A stretch of DNA of 64,000 nucleotides, taken from positions 1,302,001 to 1,366,000 of the forward strand of contig NZ_CP151273.1 in assembly GCF_038237375.1 (NCBI RefSeq), read 5' to 3'. Shown here piece after piece: positions 46,691-55,907 of this stretch (position 1 is its first letter; every line of letters starts with the position of its first letter). The position numbers and the translations under genes are program-made. This stretch comes from Alcaligenes sp. SDU_A2 (GTDB taxonomy: Bacteria > Pseudomonadota > Gammaproteobacteria > Burkholderiales > Burkholderiaceae_B). Below the pieces are notes generated by a model that searched no databases, had not been told where the DNA came from, and worked only from the letters and a program-made list of their open reading frames with translations.

Positions 46691-46719
46691 GCCCGCCATG
46701 TGTCATGGCGGGTTTTTTT
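46691..46719 (+). terminator. Rho-independent terminator of pyrG
   Basis: CCCGCCATG and CATGGCGGG arms with a TGT loop are followed by seven T, 24 bases after the pyrG stop. Confidence 0.95.
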
Positions 46720-46993
46720 ATTGTTTTGGTCTGTTTGCATCCTTGTCTGCTGAAGGGGCATGGCGAAAAGACGCTTTACGTGGAGTAAGCGTGAGTCCCG
46801 TGGTGCTTTGCCGGTGCGCACAGTACCGGCAAGCGCTTGGCACAACAGAACCGTAGTATCTGGGAGCAGCAGCCTTGTGAGCCGGCTTTATAGGTAGTAA
46901 GCAGGGACAAATCGAGCCATCTTGGCATCTCGGCGCAGTGTCCATGACCCCGGTAATATGGGAGAATGCAAAGATACTGAAACGAGGTCTATT
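46720..46993. other. pyrG-kdsA intergenic region
   Basis: No gene or clear RNA is seen in these 274 bases. GAGG at 46984-46987 is the kdsA ribosome binding site. A promoter for kdsA is expected here but not identified. Confidence 0.4.
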
Positions 46994-47845
46994 ATGGATT
47001 TATGCGGTTACGAAGTCGGGCTGGATCAGCCCTTTTTCCTGATAGCCGGACCCTGTGTTATCGAATCGCGCCAAATGGCCTTCGATACGGCAGGGCGGCT
47101 GACCGAGATCACCTCTGCCCTGGGCATTCCCTTCATCTACAAAAGTTCCTTCGACAAGGCCAACCGCAGTTCGGGCAAGTCCTATCGTGGTCCGGGCATC
47201 GCCGAAGGCTTGCAGATTCTGGCCGATGTGCGTTCGCACTTCAAGGTGCCTGTCTTGACGGACGTACACGATAAAGATCAGGTGGACGATGTGGCGGCAG
47301 TGGTCGATGTGTTGCAGACCCCCGCGTTTCTGTGTCGTCAGACCGATTTTATCCAGGCCTGCGCAGCCACGCTCAAGCCAGTCAATATCAAGAAGGGGCA
47401 GTTCCTGGCTCCGCACGATATGGTACAAGTTGTTGCCAAGGCGCGCGAAGCGGCGTTGGATGCCGGCGGTGATGGTTCCACCATTATGGTGTGCGAGCGT
47501 GGGGCGTCGTTCGGCTATAACAATCTGGTCTCGGATATGCGTTCGCTGGCCATCATGCGCGAAACAGACTGTCCGGTGGTGTTTGACGCCACTCATTCGG
47601 TGCAGTTGCCCGGTGGCCAGGGCACGTCTTCGGGCGGGCAGCGCGAGTTCGTGCCTGTGTTGGCTCGGGCTGCGGTAGCGGCTGGCGTGGCAGGCGTTTT
47701 CATGGAAACCCATCCCGACCCGGCCAAAGCCTTGTCAGACGGCCCCAATGCGGTGCCTATGGCGCAGATGGCCGATCTGCTCCGGACCTTACAGCAGATC
47801 GACTCTATTGTGAAAAGCAGCGGTGCCCTGCAGCACGGCTATTAA
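46994..47845 (+). CDS. kdsA: 3-deoxy-D-manno-octulosonate 8-phosphate synthase
   Basis: KdsA condenses arabinose-5-phosphate with phosphoenolpyruvate to Kdo-8-phosphate for LPS inner core. The 283-residue protein has [37 protein letters not shown] and [20 protein letters not shown], the latter two being family hallmarks. The Cys in GPCVIES may belong to a metal-dependent form. In many genomes pyrG-kdsA-eno is conserved; here eno is separated by about 3.7 kb of transporter and regulator genes. Confidence 0.96.
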   Translation: MDLCGYEVGLDQPFFLIAGPCVIESRQMAFDTAGRLTEITSALGIPFIYKSSFDKANRSSGKSYRGPGIAEGLQILADVRSHFKVPVLTDVHDKDQVDDVAAVVDVLQTPAFLCRQTDFIQACAATLKPVNIKKGQFLAPHDMVQVVAKAREAALDAGGDGSTIMVCERGASFGYNNLVSDMRSLAIMRETDCPVVFDATHSVQLPGGQGTSSGGQREFVPVLARAAVAAGVAGVFMETHPDPAKALSDGPNAVPMAQMADLLRTLQQIDSIVKSSGALQHGY

Positions 47846-47863
47846 GTTGTTTTTGGAGACAGC

Positions 47864-48148
47864 ATGTCCGCATTTTTGATTGCCAATGTCGAAGTAACCA
47901 ATCCCGATCAGTACAAGCAATACCAGGAGTTTTCCAGCATCGCCATGCAGACGCACAACGTCAAGGTGCGTGTGCGCGGCGGCAAAACCCTGGCCCTTGA
48001 AGGCGATGCGCCCTTGCGCACGGTTGTGATGGAGTTCGACACGCTGGAGCAGGCGCAGGCTTTTTATGAGTCGCAGGAATACCGCCGTGCCCGTCAGGCC
48101 CGCGATGGTGCCGCCAACATGACCATGTACGTGGTGGAAGGGCTTTAA
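47864..48148 (+). CDS. DUF1330 family protein
   Basis: The 94-residue protein matches the DUF1330 ferredoxin-like fold: FLIANVEVTNPDQYKQYQEF, VRVRGGKTLALEGDAPLRTV and FYESQEYRRARQARDGAANM. Function of the family is unknown. It begins 18 bases after kdsA, so it is likely cotranscribed. In Bordetella-like genomes a DUF1330 gene often sits by kdsA (recollection, not checked). Confidence 0.85.
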   Translation: MSAFLIANVEVTNPDQYKQYQEFSSIAMQTHNVKVRVRGGKTLALEGDAPLRTVVMEFDTLEQAQAFYESQEYRRARQARDGAANMTMYVVEGL

Positions 48149-48220
48149 TTTCGCAGAACAGACACCGCTTAGGTGTCTGGGGCGATCTGGAGCGTGCCGC
48201 GCGTTTCTGGTTTTGCCGCT

Positions 48221-48250
48221 AAACCCCAAGCCGCATCGCTTGGGGTTTTT
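48221..48250 (+). terminator. Rho-independent terminator of kdsA-DUF1330
   Basis: AAACCCCAAGC and GCTTGGGGTTT arms with a six-base loop are followed by T. It may also serve the convergent dehydrogenase gene on the minus strand. Confidence 0.9.
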
Positions 48251-48295
48251 GTTTTCTGTTATGGGTGCGCATACCCGGAGTCGGCACGCCTGCAT

Positions 48296-49018
48296 TCAAA
48301 AACGCGTGTCTTTGATCGCCGGCAGTGTCAATTCGCGTACAAAACTGGCGCTGGACAAACTTAGCAAACTGCGTACCAGAGCGACCACGTCATGGACGGG
48401 GATCGTCTGGCCGTCGTCACGCGCGATGGCTTGCGCCAGAGGCACTTGCAGCGTGTCCGTCGTATTCAGATAGCCCAGTTGCAGGCAGGTGACCGCCAGA
48501 TTCTGATCGCGATACCCTTCGCGCAGGGCGTCGGCCAAGCCGTTCAGAGCGAACTTGGTGGCCCCGAATGCCACTTCCGGGCGGCCACTTTGGCGTAGCC
48601 CGCTGGTCGAGCCCGTCAAAATAACCCGTGCTTGCGTGCTGCGCAACAAATGGGGCAGCAGATGCCGCAAGACCAGCAGCGCCCCGGTCAGATTGACGTC
48701 CACTAGGTGTTTCAGCGCCAGGTCCGACTGGGCCAGGAAATCGTAGTCGTCGCTGAAGGCCGTGTCCTCCCAAATCCCCAGGTTGTAGATCAGTACGTCC
48801 AGCACGTCGGGGCTGGACGCGGCAATCTGTGCGGCGGCTTGCGGCTGGGCCAGGTCGGCGGCGATCCAGTGTTGCTTCGGGGCAGAGGAAAGTGGGCTGT
48901 TTGTCGAGGCATCCGGTACGCGGCGTGCGACGCCGAACAATTGGTCGCCCGTATCGCCCAGCCCGTCCATGAAGGCGCGGCCCAATCCGCTGCTGGCTCC
49001 GATAATCATGATGTTCAT
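48296..49018 (-). CDS. Short-chain dehydrogenase-like protein lacking catalytic Tyr
   Basis: The 240-residue protein has the cofactor motif IIGASSGLGRAF (residues 5-16) and SDR fold pattern, and Asn at LIYNLG (79). At the active site, Tyr of YxxxK is replaced: it reads AFGATKFAL with Phe151 and Lys155. Ser137/Ser139 are present. Without Tyr the usual dehydrogenase reaction should be impaired. The ATG at 49018 gives the standard N-terminus MNIMIIGASSG; the frame continues upstream to 49114. It is divergent from the DHA2 efflux gene. Confidence 0.85.
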   Translation of the reverse strand: MNIMIIGASSGLGRAFMDGLGDTGDQLFGVARRVPDASTNSPLSSAPKQHWIAADLAQPQAAAQIAASSPDVLDVLIYNLGIWEDTAFSDDYDFLAQSDLALKHLVDVNLTGALLVLRHLLPHLLRSTQARVILTGSTSGLRQSGRPEVAFGATKFALNGLADALREGYRDQNLAVTCLQLGYLNTTDTLQVPLAQAIARDDGQTIPVHDVVALVRSLLSLSSASFVRELTLPAIKDTRF

Positions 49019-49183
49019 TGTTCTGATTTCCTGTTTCAGGATAGAGAGGCGAGTTGCCTGGTGACTTTTACCTGTATTGTCGGCTGTGCAACAGGAAGGG
49101 CTGAAAAATGGCATTGGCCTTGTCAGGTTTTTGGCAATTCCGTAGAATTATTGATAAGGCAATCATTGTGTGGTCAATTAAAT

Positions 49184-50767
49184 ATGGCAAGCATTCCCGA
49201 TCCGTCCCAGTTGGCCCAGGGACGCATGTTATCTGTTACGCAATCCATCTTGGCCATGATGGGACTGTGCTTTGTGGTCATGCTGGTTGCCATAGACCAG
49301 ACCGTGGTGGGCACGGCCATGCCTAATATCGTGGCCGAGCTCAATGGGTTTGAGCTGTATGCCTGGGTTGCAACGTCTTATTTGCTGACATCTGTCATTA
49401 CCGTGCCTATTTTTGGCCGGCTGGGCGATTTCTATGGGCGCCGGCGCTTTGTCGTGGTGTCCATCATTCTGTTTACGGTGGCCTCTGTCTTGTGCGGTAT
49501 GGCTCAGAGCATGATGCAACTGGTGTTGGCGCGTGCCTTGCAAGGCGTGGCGGGCGGGATGCTGGTCGGCACGGCCTTTGCGTGTATTCCCGATCTTTTT
49601 CCCGATCCCCGGGTGCGTTTACGCTGGCAGGTCATGATGAGCACGGCTTTTGGCATCGCCAACGGCATAGGGCCGTTTCTGGGCGGTTTGCTGACTGAGC
49701 AATATGGCTGGCGTTCGGTCTTTTATGTCAATTTGCCCATCGGTTTGCTCAGTCTGTATTTTGTTTACCGCTACCTGCCTTTGATCCGGCATTTCAGACA
49801 GGACAGCGTGCGGCTGGATTGGCAGGGCGCGCTTTTGCTGATGCTGGGCTTGGGCTGTGTGCAGTTGCTGGTCGAGCTGCTGCCGCAGTATGGAGCCAGC
49901 ACATTCATGGTGTTGCTCGGGGTAGTCAGCCTGGCGGCCTTTGTGGCCTTGGCACACTGGGAGCAACGGGCGGCCGAGCCTTTGCTGCCGCCGGCCTTGT
50001 TTGCCAATCCTGCTCAATTGGCGCTGTTGCTCATGTCGGCGGGGCTGGGCTTCATTTTGTTTTCCCTGCTGTTCTATGGCCCCTTGCTTTTGCAGGGCGG
50101 TCTGGGGCTGCGCCCTCAGACGGCCGGCCTGTTGATTACGCCGCTGGTCGTATTCATTACCGTGGGCAGCATTATTAATGGTCGTGTGGTCACTCGTTTG
50201 GCGCGTCCCAACATCATGCTGTATCTGGGGCTGGTCCTGTTGGCCCTTGCCTGCACGGGCATGGTCTTTATGGACAAGACCGTTTCGCACTGGCTGTTTG
50301 TGGTGTATGCGATGGCCGGCGGCACAGGCATTGGTTTTGTCATGCCCAATTTAACCGTGTTTTCTCAGGAAATCGTCGCCCGTTCCATGTTGGGTATTGC
50401 CACGGCCATGCTACAGTCCATGCGCATGGTGGGTGGTATGTTGGGTACGGCAGTTGTGGGAACTCTGGTCACGTACCAGTACGGTGAGGGGATACGTGCC
50501 CGGCTGGAGCAATTACCGGCCGACCTGGGCAACACGCTGGAAGATCCGCAACTGCTCATGAGCGCCGCACAGCAGGCCCAGTTTCTGGAGTTGGCCGGCC
50601 AGCAAGGGCAATCCGGTCAGATGTGGCTGGGTGTGGCCCGAGATTCGCTGACCCATGCGGTCAATATAGGAATGGCGATCACCTTGGTGCTGATCGTCTG
50701 GTGTTTTTATTGGGTTAGAAAAGTGCCGCCGATCCGTTTTGGCAGGATGGCGGAGTCTTCGCAATGA
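49184..50767 (+). CDS. DHA2-family (EmrB/QacA) multidrug efflux MFS transporter
   Basis: The 527-residue membrane protein has fourteen predicted helices and the DHA2 motifs VMLVAIDQTVVGTAMPNIVA, GRLGDFYGRRRFVVVSIILF and RALQGVAGGMLVGTAFACIP. It should export drugs or organic compounds using proton motive force. The frame is open upstream to 48707; ATG 49184 gives a sensible N-terminus. The marR-type gene overlaps its end by four bases, suggesting regulation of the pump by that repressor. Confidence 0.93.
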   Translation: MASIPDPSQLAQGRMLSVTQSILAMMGLCFVVMLVAIDQTVVGTAMPNIVAELNGFELYAWVATSYLLTSVITVPIFGRLGDFYGRRRFVVVSIILFTVASVLCGMAQSMMQLVLARALQGVAGGMLVGTAFACIPDLFPDPRVRLRWQVMMSTAFGIANGIGPFLGGLLTEQYGWRSVFYVNLPIGLLSLYFVYRYLPLIRHFRQDSVRLDWQGALLLMLGLGCVQLLVELLPQYGASTFMVLLGVVSLAAFVALAHWEQRAAEPLLPPALFANPAQLALLLMSAGLGFILFSLLFYGPLLLQGGLGLRPQTAGLLITPLVVFITVGSIINGRVVTRLARPNIMLYLGLVLLALACTGMVFMDKTVSHWLFVVYAMAGGTGIGFVMPNLTVFSQEIVARSMLGIATAMLQSMRMVGGMLGTAVVGTLVTYQYGEGIRARLEQLPADLGNTLEDPQLLMSAAQQAQFLELAGQQGQSGQMWLGVARDSLTHAVNIGMAITLVLIVWCFYWVRKVPPIRFGRMAESSQ

Positions 50768-51204
50768 CAGAATTTCCTCAACTGCAGGCCGTACAGCAAC
50801 TGGGCCGCACCTATCGCAGCCTGATGGCGGCTTTCGATCAACAACTGGGCATGCCCATGCCGCGTTGGCGCGTGCTGATTTATTTGTACCAGGAAGGCTG
50901 TGTTTCTCAGAAGCAGTTGGTGCGCCATCTACGAGTCGATCCCGCGGCGGTTACCCGTCAGCTCAAAGGCATTGAATCCAATGGGCTGATCGAGCGCTTT
51001 ACCGACGAACAGGATAATCGCCTGACCAATGTCCGTTTGAGCCAGGCAGGTCGCGAACTGGTCGAGCAGACCTTGCCGCGCCGCCATCATCTGGTCCAGA
51101 CGATGTTGCAGGATTTTTCCGATCAGGATCTGGAGCAGCTCATTGCTTTGCTCACCACCTGGGAGCGTTCTTTGTCGCGTTCGGTGCCAACAGATCCATC
51201 CTGA
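50764..51204 (+). CDS. MarR-family transcriptional regulator
   Basis: The 146-residue protein has a winged-helix core (SQKQLVRHLRVDPAAVTRQL, KGIESNGLIERFTDEQDNRL), where the DxR-type wing is seen as DEQDNR. It overlaps the efflux gene as ATGA. MarR proteins commonly repress neighbouring transporter genes and are released by ligand binding. Being downstream of the pump in one unit implies an autoregulated operon. The binding site upstream of 49184 is not fixed. Confidence 0.93.
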   Translation: MTEFPQLQAVQQLGRTYRSLMAAFDQQLGMPMPRWRVLIYLYQEGCVSQKQLVRHLRVDPAAVTRQLKGIESNGLIERFTDEQDNRLTNVRLSQAGRELVEQTLPRRHHLVQTMLQDFSDQDLEQLIALLTTWERSLSRSVPTDPS

Positions 51205-52840
<1,636 letters not shown>

Positions 52841-52852
52841 CTTTGTTTAGCA

Positions 52853-52874
52853 GGCCGGGTCGCAAGACCCGGCC
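52853..52874 (+). other. Perfect hairpin with GCAA loop between eno and ftsB
   Basis: GGCCGGGTC and GACCCGGCC enclose a GCAA tetraloop, ending 11 bases before the ftsB ATG. No T-run follows. It may stabilise the eno 3' end or limit ftsB translation. Confidence 0.5.
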
Positions 52875-52885
52875 CATCCGCTGCC

Positions 52886-53188
52886 ATGCGTCTTCTCGCT
52901 CTGTTGTTGTTCTGTCTGATACTGGTGACCCACTATGCATTGTGGTGGGGCAAAGGCGGCTGGCTGGACGTTCGGCAGATGGAAACCAATCTGGCGGCAC
53001 AAAAAGAAACCAACGAAGCCCTGACCGCCCGCAACAACGCTTTGCTGGCCGAGGTTCAGGATCTGCGTTCCGGCACACATGCCGTGGAAGAGCGCGCCCG
53101 CAGCGAGTTCGGCATGATGCGGGAAGGCGAAATCTTCGTTCAGATTATTCCTCCTGGCGGCACCGTCAACCAGGGCTTGCGGCCCTGA
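52886..53188 (+). CDS. ftsB: Cell division protein FtsB
   Basis: FtsB is a bitopic protein of the divisome that complexes with FtsL and FtsQ. The 100-residue protein has one N-terminal membrane helix (about 3-22), a coiled-coil (METNLAAQKETNEALTARNN) and the conserved AVEERARSEFGMMREGEIFV near the C-terminus. Its position after eno supports the call. Confidence 0.93.
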   Translation: MRLLALLLFCLILVTHYALWWGKGGWLDVRQMETNLAAQKETNEALTARNNALLAEVQDLRSGTHAVEERARSEFGMMREGEIFVQIIPPGGTVNQGLRP

Positions 53189-53333
53189 CTCCTGGCTGCA
53201 TCAGCGGCTGTATCTGCTTATATTTTCTTTTTTGCCGGTTTTTGGCAGGCATGGTGGCGTGCTTTGAATCCGTGCCGTGCTTAGCTGCGGGTATCAGGCA
53301 AGGGCTTGGGGGGCGATGGCTCGGGCCGGGTGT

Positions 53334-53942
53334 CTATGCTGGACCGTAGACGACACGGCCATTGGGAAGGTCTGCCCATCGAACCGGGTCCGACTGCATG
53401 GGATGCTGGATATCGACGCGTATCAGAAGTGAGCGGTTTGCGTAACCCAGCCATGCCGTCAGAGCGGACAGGGCGCGCAGCGCGGACCAGGGAGCCGGCT
53501 GGTAGTGATAATGGAGTTGCAGATGCAGGGTATTGGCCTGAAAGATGGAGGGCTGAGCATCTGGGCGCAAAGCATGTTGTTGGGCTTGCCAGGCTTGGCG
53601 GATGGTGGGACGCAGTGCGTGGCGATTGGAAGGGCGACCGTGCTGTGCGAAAGCACTGGCCGAGGGTGACAGAATGCGGATTTGCCAGCTGTTCCGGCGG
53701 GATGCCCGGGCGCGGTGCAAGCCTTGAGTGAAGGTGGCGGCGATTTGCTCGGGGTTGGCGTGATGGGTGCTGGCCTGACGTGCCGTTTGCAATAGGGCGT
53801 GATGCAGGCGTACGCGCAGGGAATACAGGCTCAGTGTGTCCAGCGCCAGCAGTGTCAGAGAAATAAGGGCGGCTAAAGCAACAATCGCTTGGGCAGCAGC
53901 CAGACCGGTCTGGCGTGAAAAGGGGAAGGCGAGAGCAGGCAT
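53334..53942 (-). CDS. TadE-like pilus assembly protein, orphan
   Basis: The 202-residue protein has a single N-terminal membrane helix (GLAAAQAIVALAALISLTLL) followed by a periplasmic domain, the layout of TadE/TadG minor pseudopilins. LHYHYQPAPWSALRALSALT and a C-terminal QHPMQSDPVRWADLPNGRVV are reminiscent of TadE-like proteins in betaproteobacteria. No other tad gene is present. The assignment rests on layout rather than strong motifs. Confidence 0.5.
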   Translation of the reverse strand: MPALAFPFSRQTGLAAAQAIVALAALISLTLLALDTLSLYSLRVRLHHALLQTARQASTHHANPEQIAATFTQGLHRARASRRNSWQIRILSPSASAFAQHGRPSNRHALRPTIRQAWQAQQHALRPDAQPSIFQANTLHLQLHYHYQPAPWSALRALSALTAWLGYANRSLLIRVDIQHPMQSDPVRWADLPNGRVVYGPA

Positions 53943-53981
53943 GATGTGGTCATGATGCCGTAAGCCTCGGCGTGTAGGCAG

Positions 53982-54009
53982 ACGGACTTGTACTTGCGTA
54001 CAAGTCCGT
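53982..54009. terminator. Perfect 12-pair hairpin downstream of hslO
   Basis: ACGGACTTGTAC and GTACAAGTCCGT enclose TTGC, 14 bases after the hslO stop (minus strand) and upstream of the TadE-like gene. No T-run is present. Confidence 0.55.
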
Positions 54010-54023
54010 AGCGTCTGTGTTGC

Positions 54024-54935
54024 TTAGTGCAGAGTAGTGTCGCCGGGCTGGCTGTCGCCGTTGTCCACGAACAGGGACGCGCAGTCGATGGGGTCAAACT
54101 CGTAGGGTTTACCGCAGAAGTTGCAGGAAACATGGATAGAGCTGCGTTCGCGCAGCAATTGCTCGACTTCTTCCCGGCCCAGCATGCGCAGCATATTGCT
54201 GACCCGCTGTCGGGAACAGGGGCAATGCCAGCGTACGGTTTGCGGGTCGAATGCCAACAGATCTTCTTCCCAGAACAGGCGGTGGATCAGGGTGTCGCAG
54301 TCCACTTGCAGCAGCTCTTGCGCTTGGACGGTGGCTCCCAGGGCCAGAGCGCGTTCCCAGGTTTCCAGGCTTTCGACGATGCTTTGCCCGCCTTGTGAAG
54401 GCAGGCGCTGTAAAAGCAGACCGGCACAGTGTTGGCCGTCGGCTGCCAGCCAAAGGCGGGTGTCCAACTGTTCGGAGCCGTGCATATAGGTCTGCAGAAC
54501 CTCGGCGACGGTATCGCCCTCCAGGGGCACGACGCCTTGATAAGGGCGAAAGTCGGCGCTGCTCTGACGTGGTGCCAGCACGACGGTGAAACGGCCTTCA
54601 CCTTGTGTGTTCAACAGGCTTTGCAAGGTGCCACTATGCGGAATGGGTTGGTTTTCGCGCAGGGAAACGGTTGCGCGTATTTCCATCTCCGAGGTGCATT
54701 CCACAACCAGCAGGGCAATGGGACCGTCGCCCTGGATCTGCAGAATCAGGGAGCCGTCGAATTTCAGGTTGCCGGCCAGCAGCACGGAGGCCGCGACCAG
54801 TTCACCCAGCAGGTTGCGGATGCAGTCCGGATAGTGCTGGTGTTCCAGACCGGTCTGCCAGGCTTGTTCCAGGTGAACAACTTGAGCGCGAGTGCTCTGG
54901 TCGGCAAACAGGTATTTTTTGAGAATGTCGGTCAT
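54024..54935 (-). CDS. hslO: Redox-regulated chaperone Hsp33
   Basis: Hsp33 is a holdase chaperone switched on by oxidation of a zinc centre. The 303-residue protein has the four zinc cysteines: Cys238 and Cys240 (HCPCS) and Cys271 and Cys274 (CNFCG). The N-terminal domain (LGELVAASVLLAGNLKFDGS, LILQIQGDGP) is typical. It starts 46 bases from the RDD gene on the same strand. Confidence 0.96.
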   Translation of the reverse strand: MTDILKKYLFADQSTRAQVVHLEQAWQTGLEHQHYPDCIRNLLGELVAASVLLAGNLKFDGSLILQIQGDGPIALLVVECTSEMEIRATVSLRENQPIPHSGTLQSLLNTQGEGRFTVVLAPRQSSADFRPYQGVVPLEGDTVAEVLQTYMHGSEQLDTRLWLAADGQHCAGLLLQRLPSQGGQSIVESLETWERALALGATVQAQELLQVDCDTLIHRLFWEEDLLAFDPQTVRWHCPCSRQRVSNMLRMLGREEVEQLLRERSSIHVSCNFCGKPYEFDPIDCASLFVDNGDSQPGDTTLH

Positions 54936-54981
54936 GACTTTGTGGCGCTACTAAATAAGAATAATCTGCACGCCGCCGGTA

Positions 54982-55500
54982 TCAGGCGGCAGGCGTTGCA
55001 CGGCGGGCCGGGCGGGCGTCGATCAGGCGCGTCTTGGACAGGCGATCGTGCAGAAATTGCTGGTCCGTATCGAACCAGGTCCAGATGAAATTCAGAAATG
55101 GCGTGAACACGATGAGCAGATCCGTGGACGCGTAGCCGGTGTAGGTGGAGAGCTGCTTGATCAGTAGGGCACCTAGCAAGGGCAAGGGCCAGATCAGCAT
55201 ATAACGCAGCACGAGCATGTGCAAGGCGGGAATACGACCGTAGATGTCGACCAGACGGATGTTCCAGGTTTTCATGGGCAAAGTCTGGCCCAGGCGACGC
55301 CAACTGAGGATGAAGTACACCCCGAGCGCCAAAAACAGCACCAGTTGCCGGCCGTAACGCAGATCCAGTCCACTGCGGCTTTGAGTGAGGGTATCGAACA
55401 GGTAGCTGGCCGTGAAGATGACGCCGAACAGCAGGACGGATTCGTACATCATGCAGGCGAAGCGCCGCCAACGGCCGGGCGTGGAAAGAGATGAGGTCAT
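54982..55500 (-). CDS. RDD-family membrane protein
   Basis: The 172-residue protein has the RDD pattern: RRFACMMYESVLLFGVIFTA near the N-terminus, ILSWRRLGQTLPMKTWNIRL and a C-terminal DTDQQFLHDRLSKTRLID. RDD proteins are three-helix membrane proteins of unclear transport function. The ATG at 55500 gives the family start; the open frame extends to 55605. It precedes hslO on the minus strand. Confidence 0.88.
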   Translation of the reverse strand: MTSSLSTPGRWRRFACMMYESVLLFGVIFTASYLFDTLTQSRSGLDLRYGRQLVLFLALGVYFILSWRRLGQTLPMKTWNIRLVDIYGRIPALHMLVLRYMLIWPLPLLGALLIKQLSTYTGYASTDLLIVFTPFLNFIWTWFDTDQQFLHDRLSKTRLIDARPARRATPAA

Positions 55501-55593
55501 GGTGCAAACGGTGGCATACAAGACTGCATTATCGCGTATATCTGGCTCTTGCGTCGATACGCTCGGGAGGGAGGGCTGACGGTGAGCGGATAA

Positions 55594-55620
55594 TAAAAAA
55601 GCCACCGGAAACGGTGGCTT
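55594..55620 (-). terminator. Rho-independent terminator on minus strand
   Basis: On the minus strand AAGCCACCG and CGGTGGCTT form a stem followed by T-run, 36 bases after the small gene at 55656-55808. Confidence 0.9.
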
Positions 55621-55655
55621 GATCGCGCCGGTGGTACCGGCAGGCCAGAGATGGA

Positions 55656-55808
55656 TCAGGCGTTGATGCGGCGTCCTTGACCCAGCAGACGTAAGAAGAG
55701 TTTTTTAAGCGCCGCAAAAGGGCGGAGGCGATCCTGCTCGTACAGCGCCTGGGTAAGGAGCTGGCGTTCGATCGCATCGGTCAGATGCAAGTCGTTGCGG
55801 TAGTTCAT
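55656..55808 (-). CDS. Small basic protein, possibly DUF1127-like
   Basis: This 50-residue frame (MNYRNDLHLTDAIERQLLTQ to LKKLFLRLLGQGRRINA) has a helical, basic C-terminus like DUF1127 proteins. It has its own palindromic upstream region and a good terminator, which argues that it is real. The ATG at 55808 is chosen; the frame is open to 55871. Function unknown. Confidence 0.55.
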   Translation of the reverse strand: MNYRNDLHLTDAIERQLLTQALYEQDRLRPFAALKKLFLRLLGQGRRINA

Positions 55809-55828
55809 AGTGCCGTCCAATGAATGGT

Positions 55829-55858
55829 AAGGGTTAACCCTTATTTTAGGATTAACCC
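55829..55858 (-). promoter_or_regulatory. Palindrome and repeated GGGTTAA upstream of small gene
   Basis: AAGGGTTAACCCTT (55829-55842) is a perfect palindrome 20 bases before the small gene's start. A second GGGTTAA copy (minus strand) lies about 18 bases upstream, with TAAAAT between. A regulator site overlapping a promoter is inferred. Confidence 0.45.
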
Positions 55859-55907
55859 CGACCTTTAGCAATTGGCTGGCCCGAGGGCCGTGGCGGATGT
55901 CGCGCGA

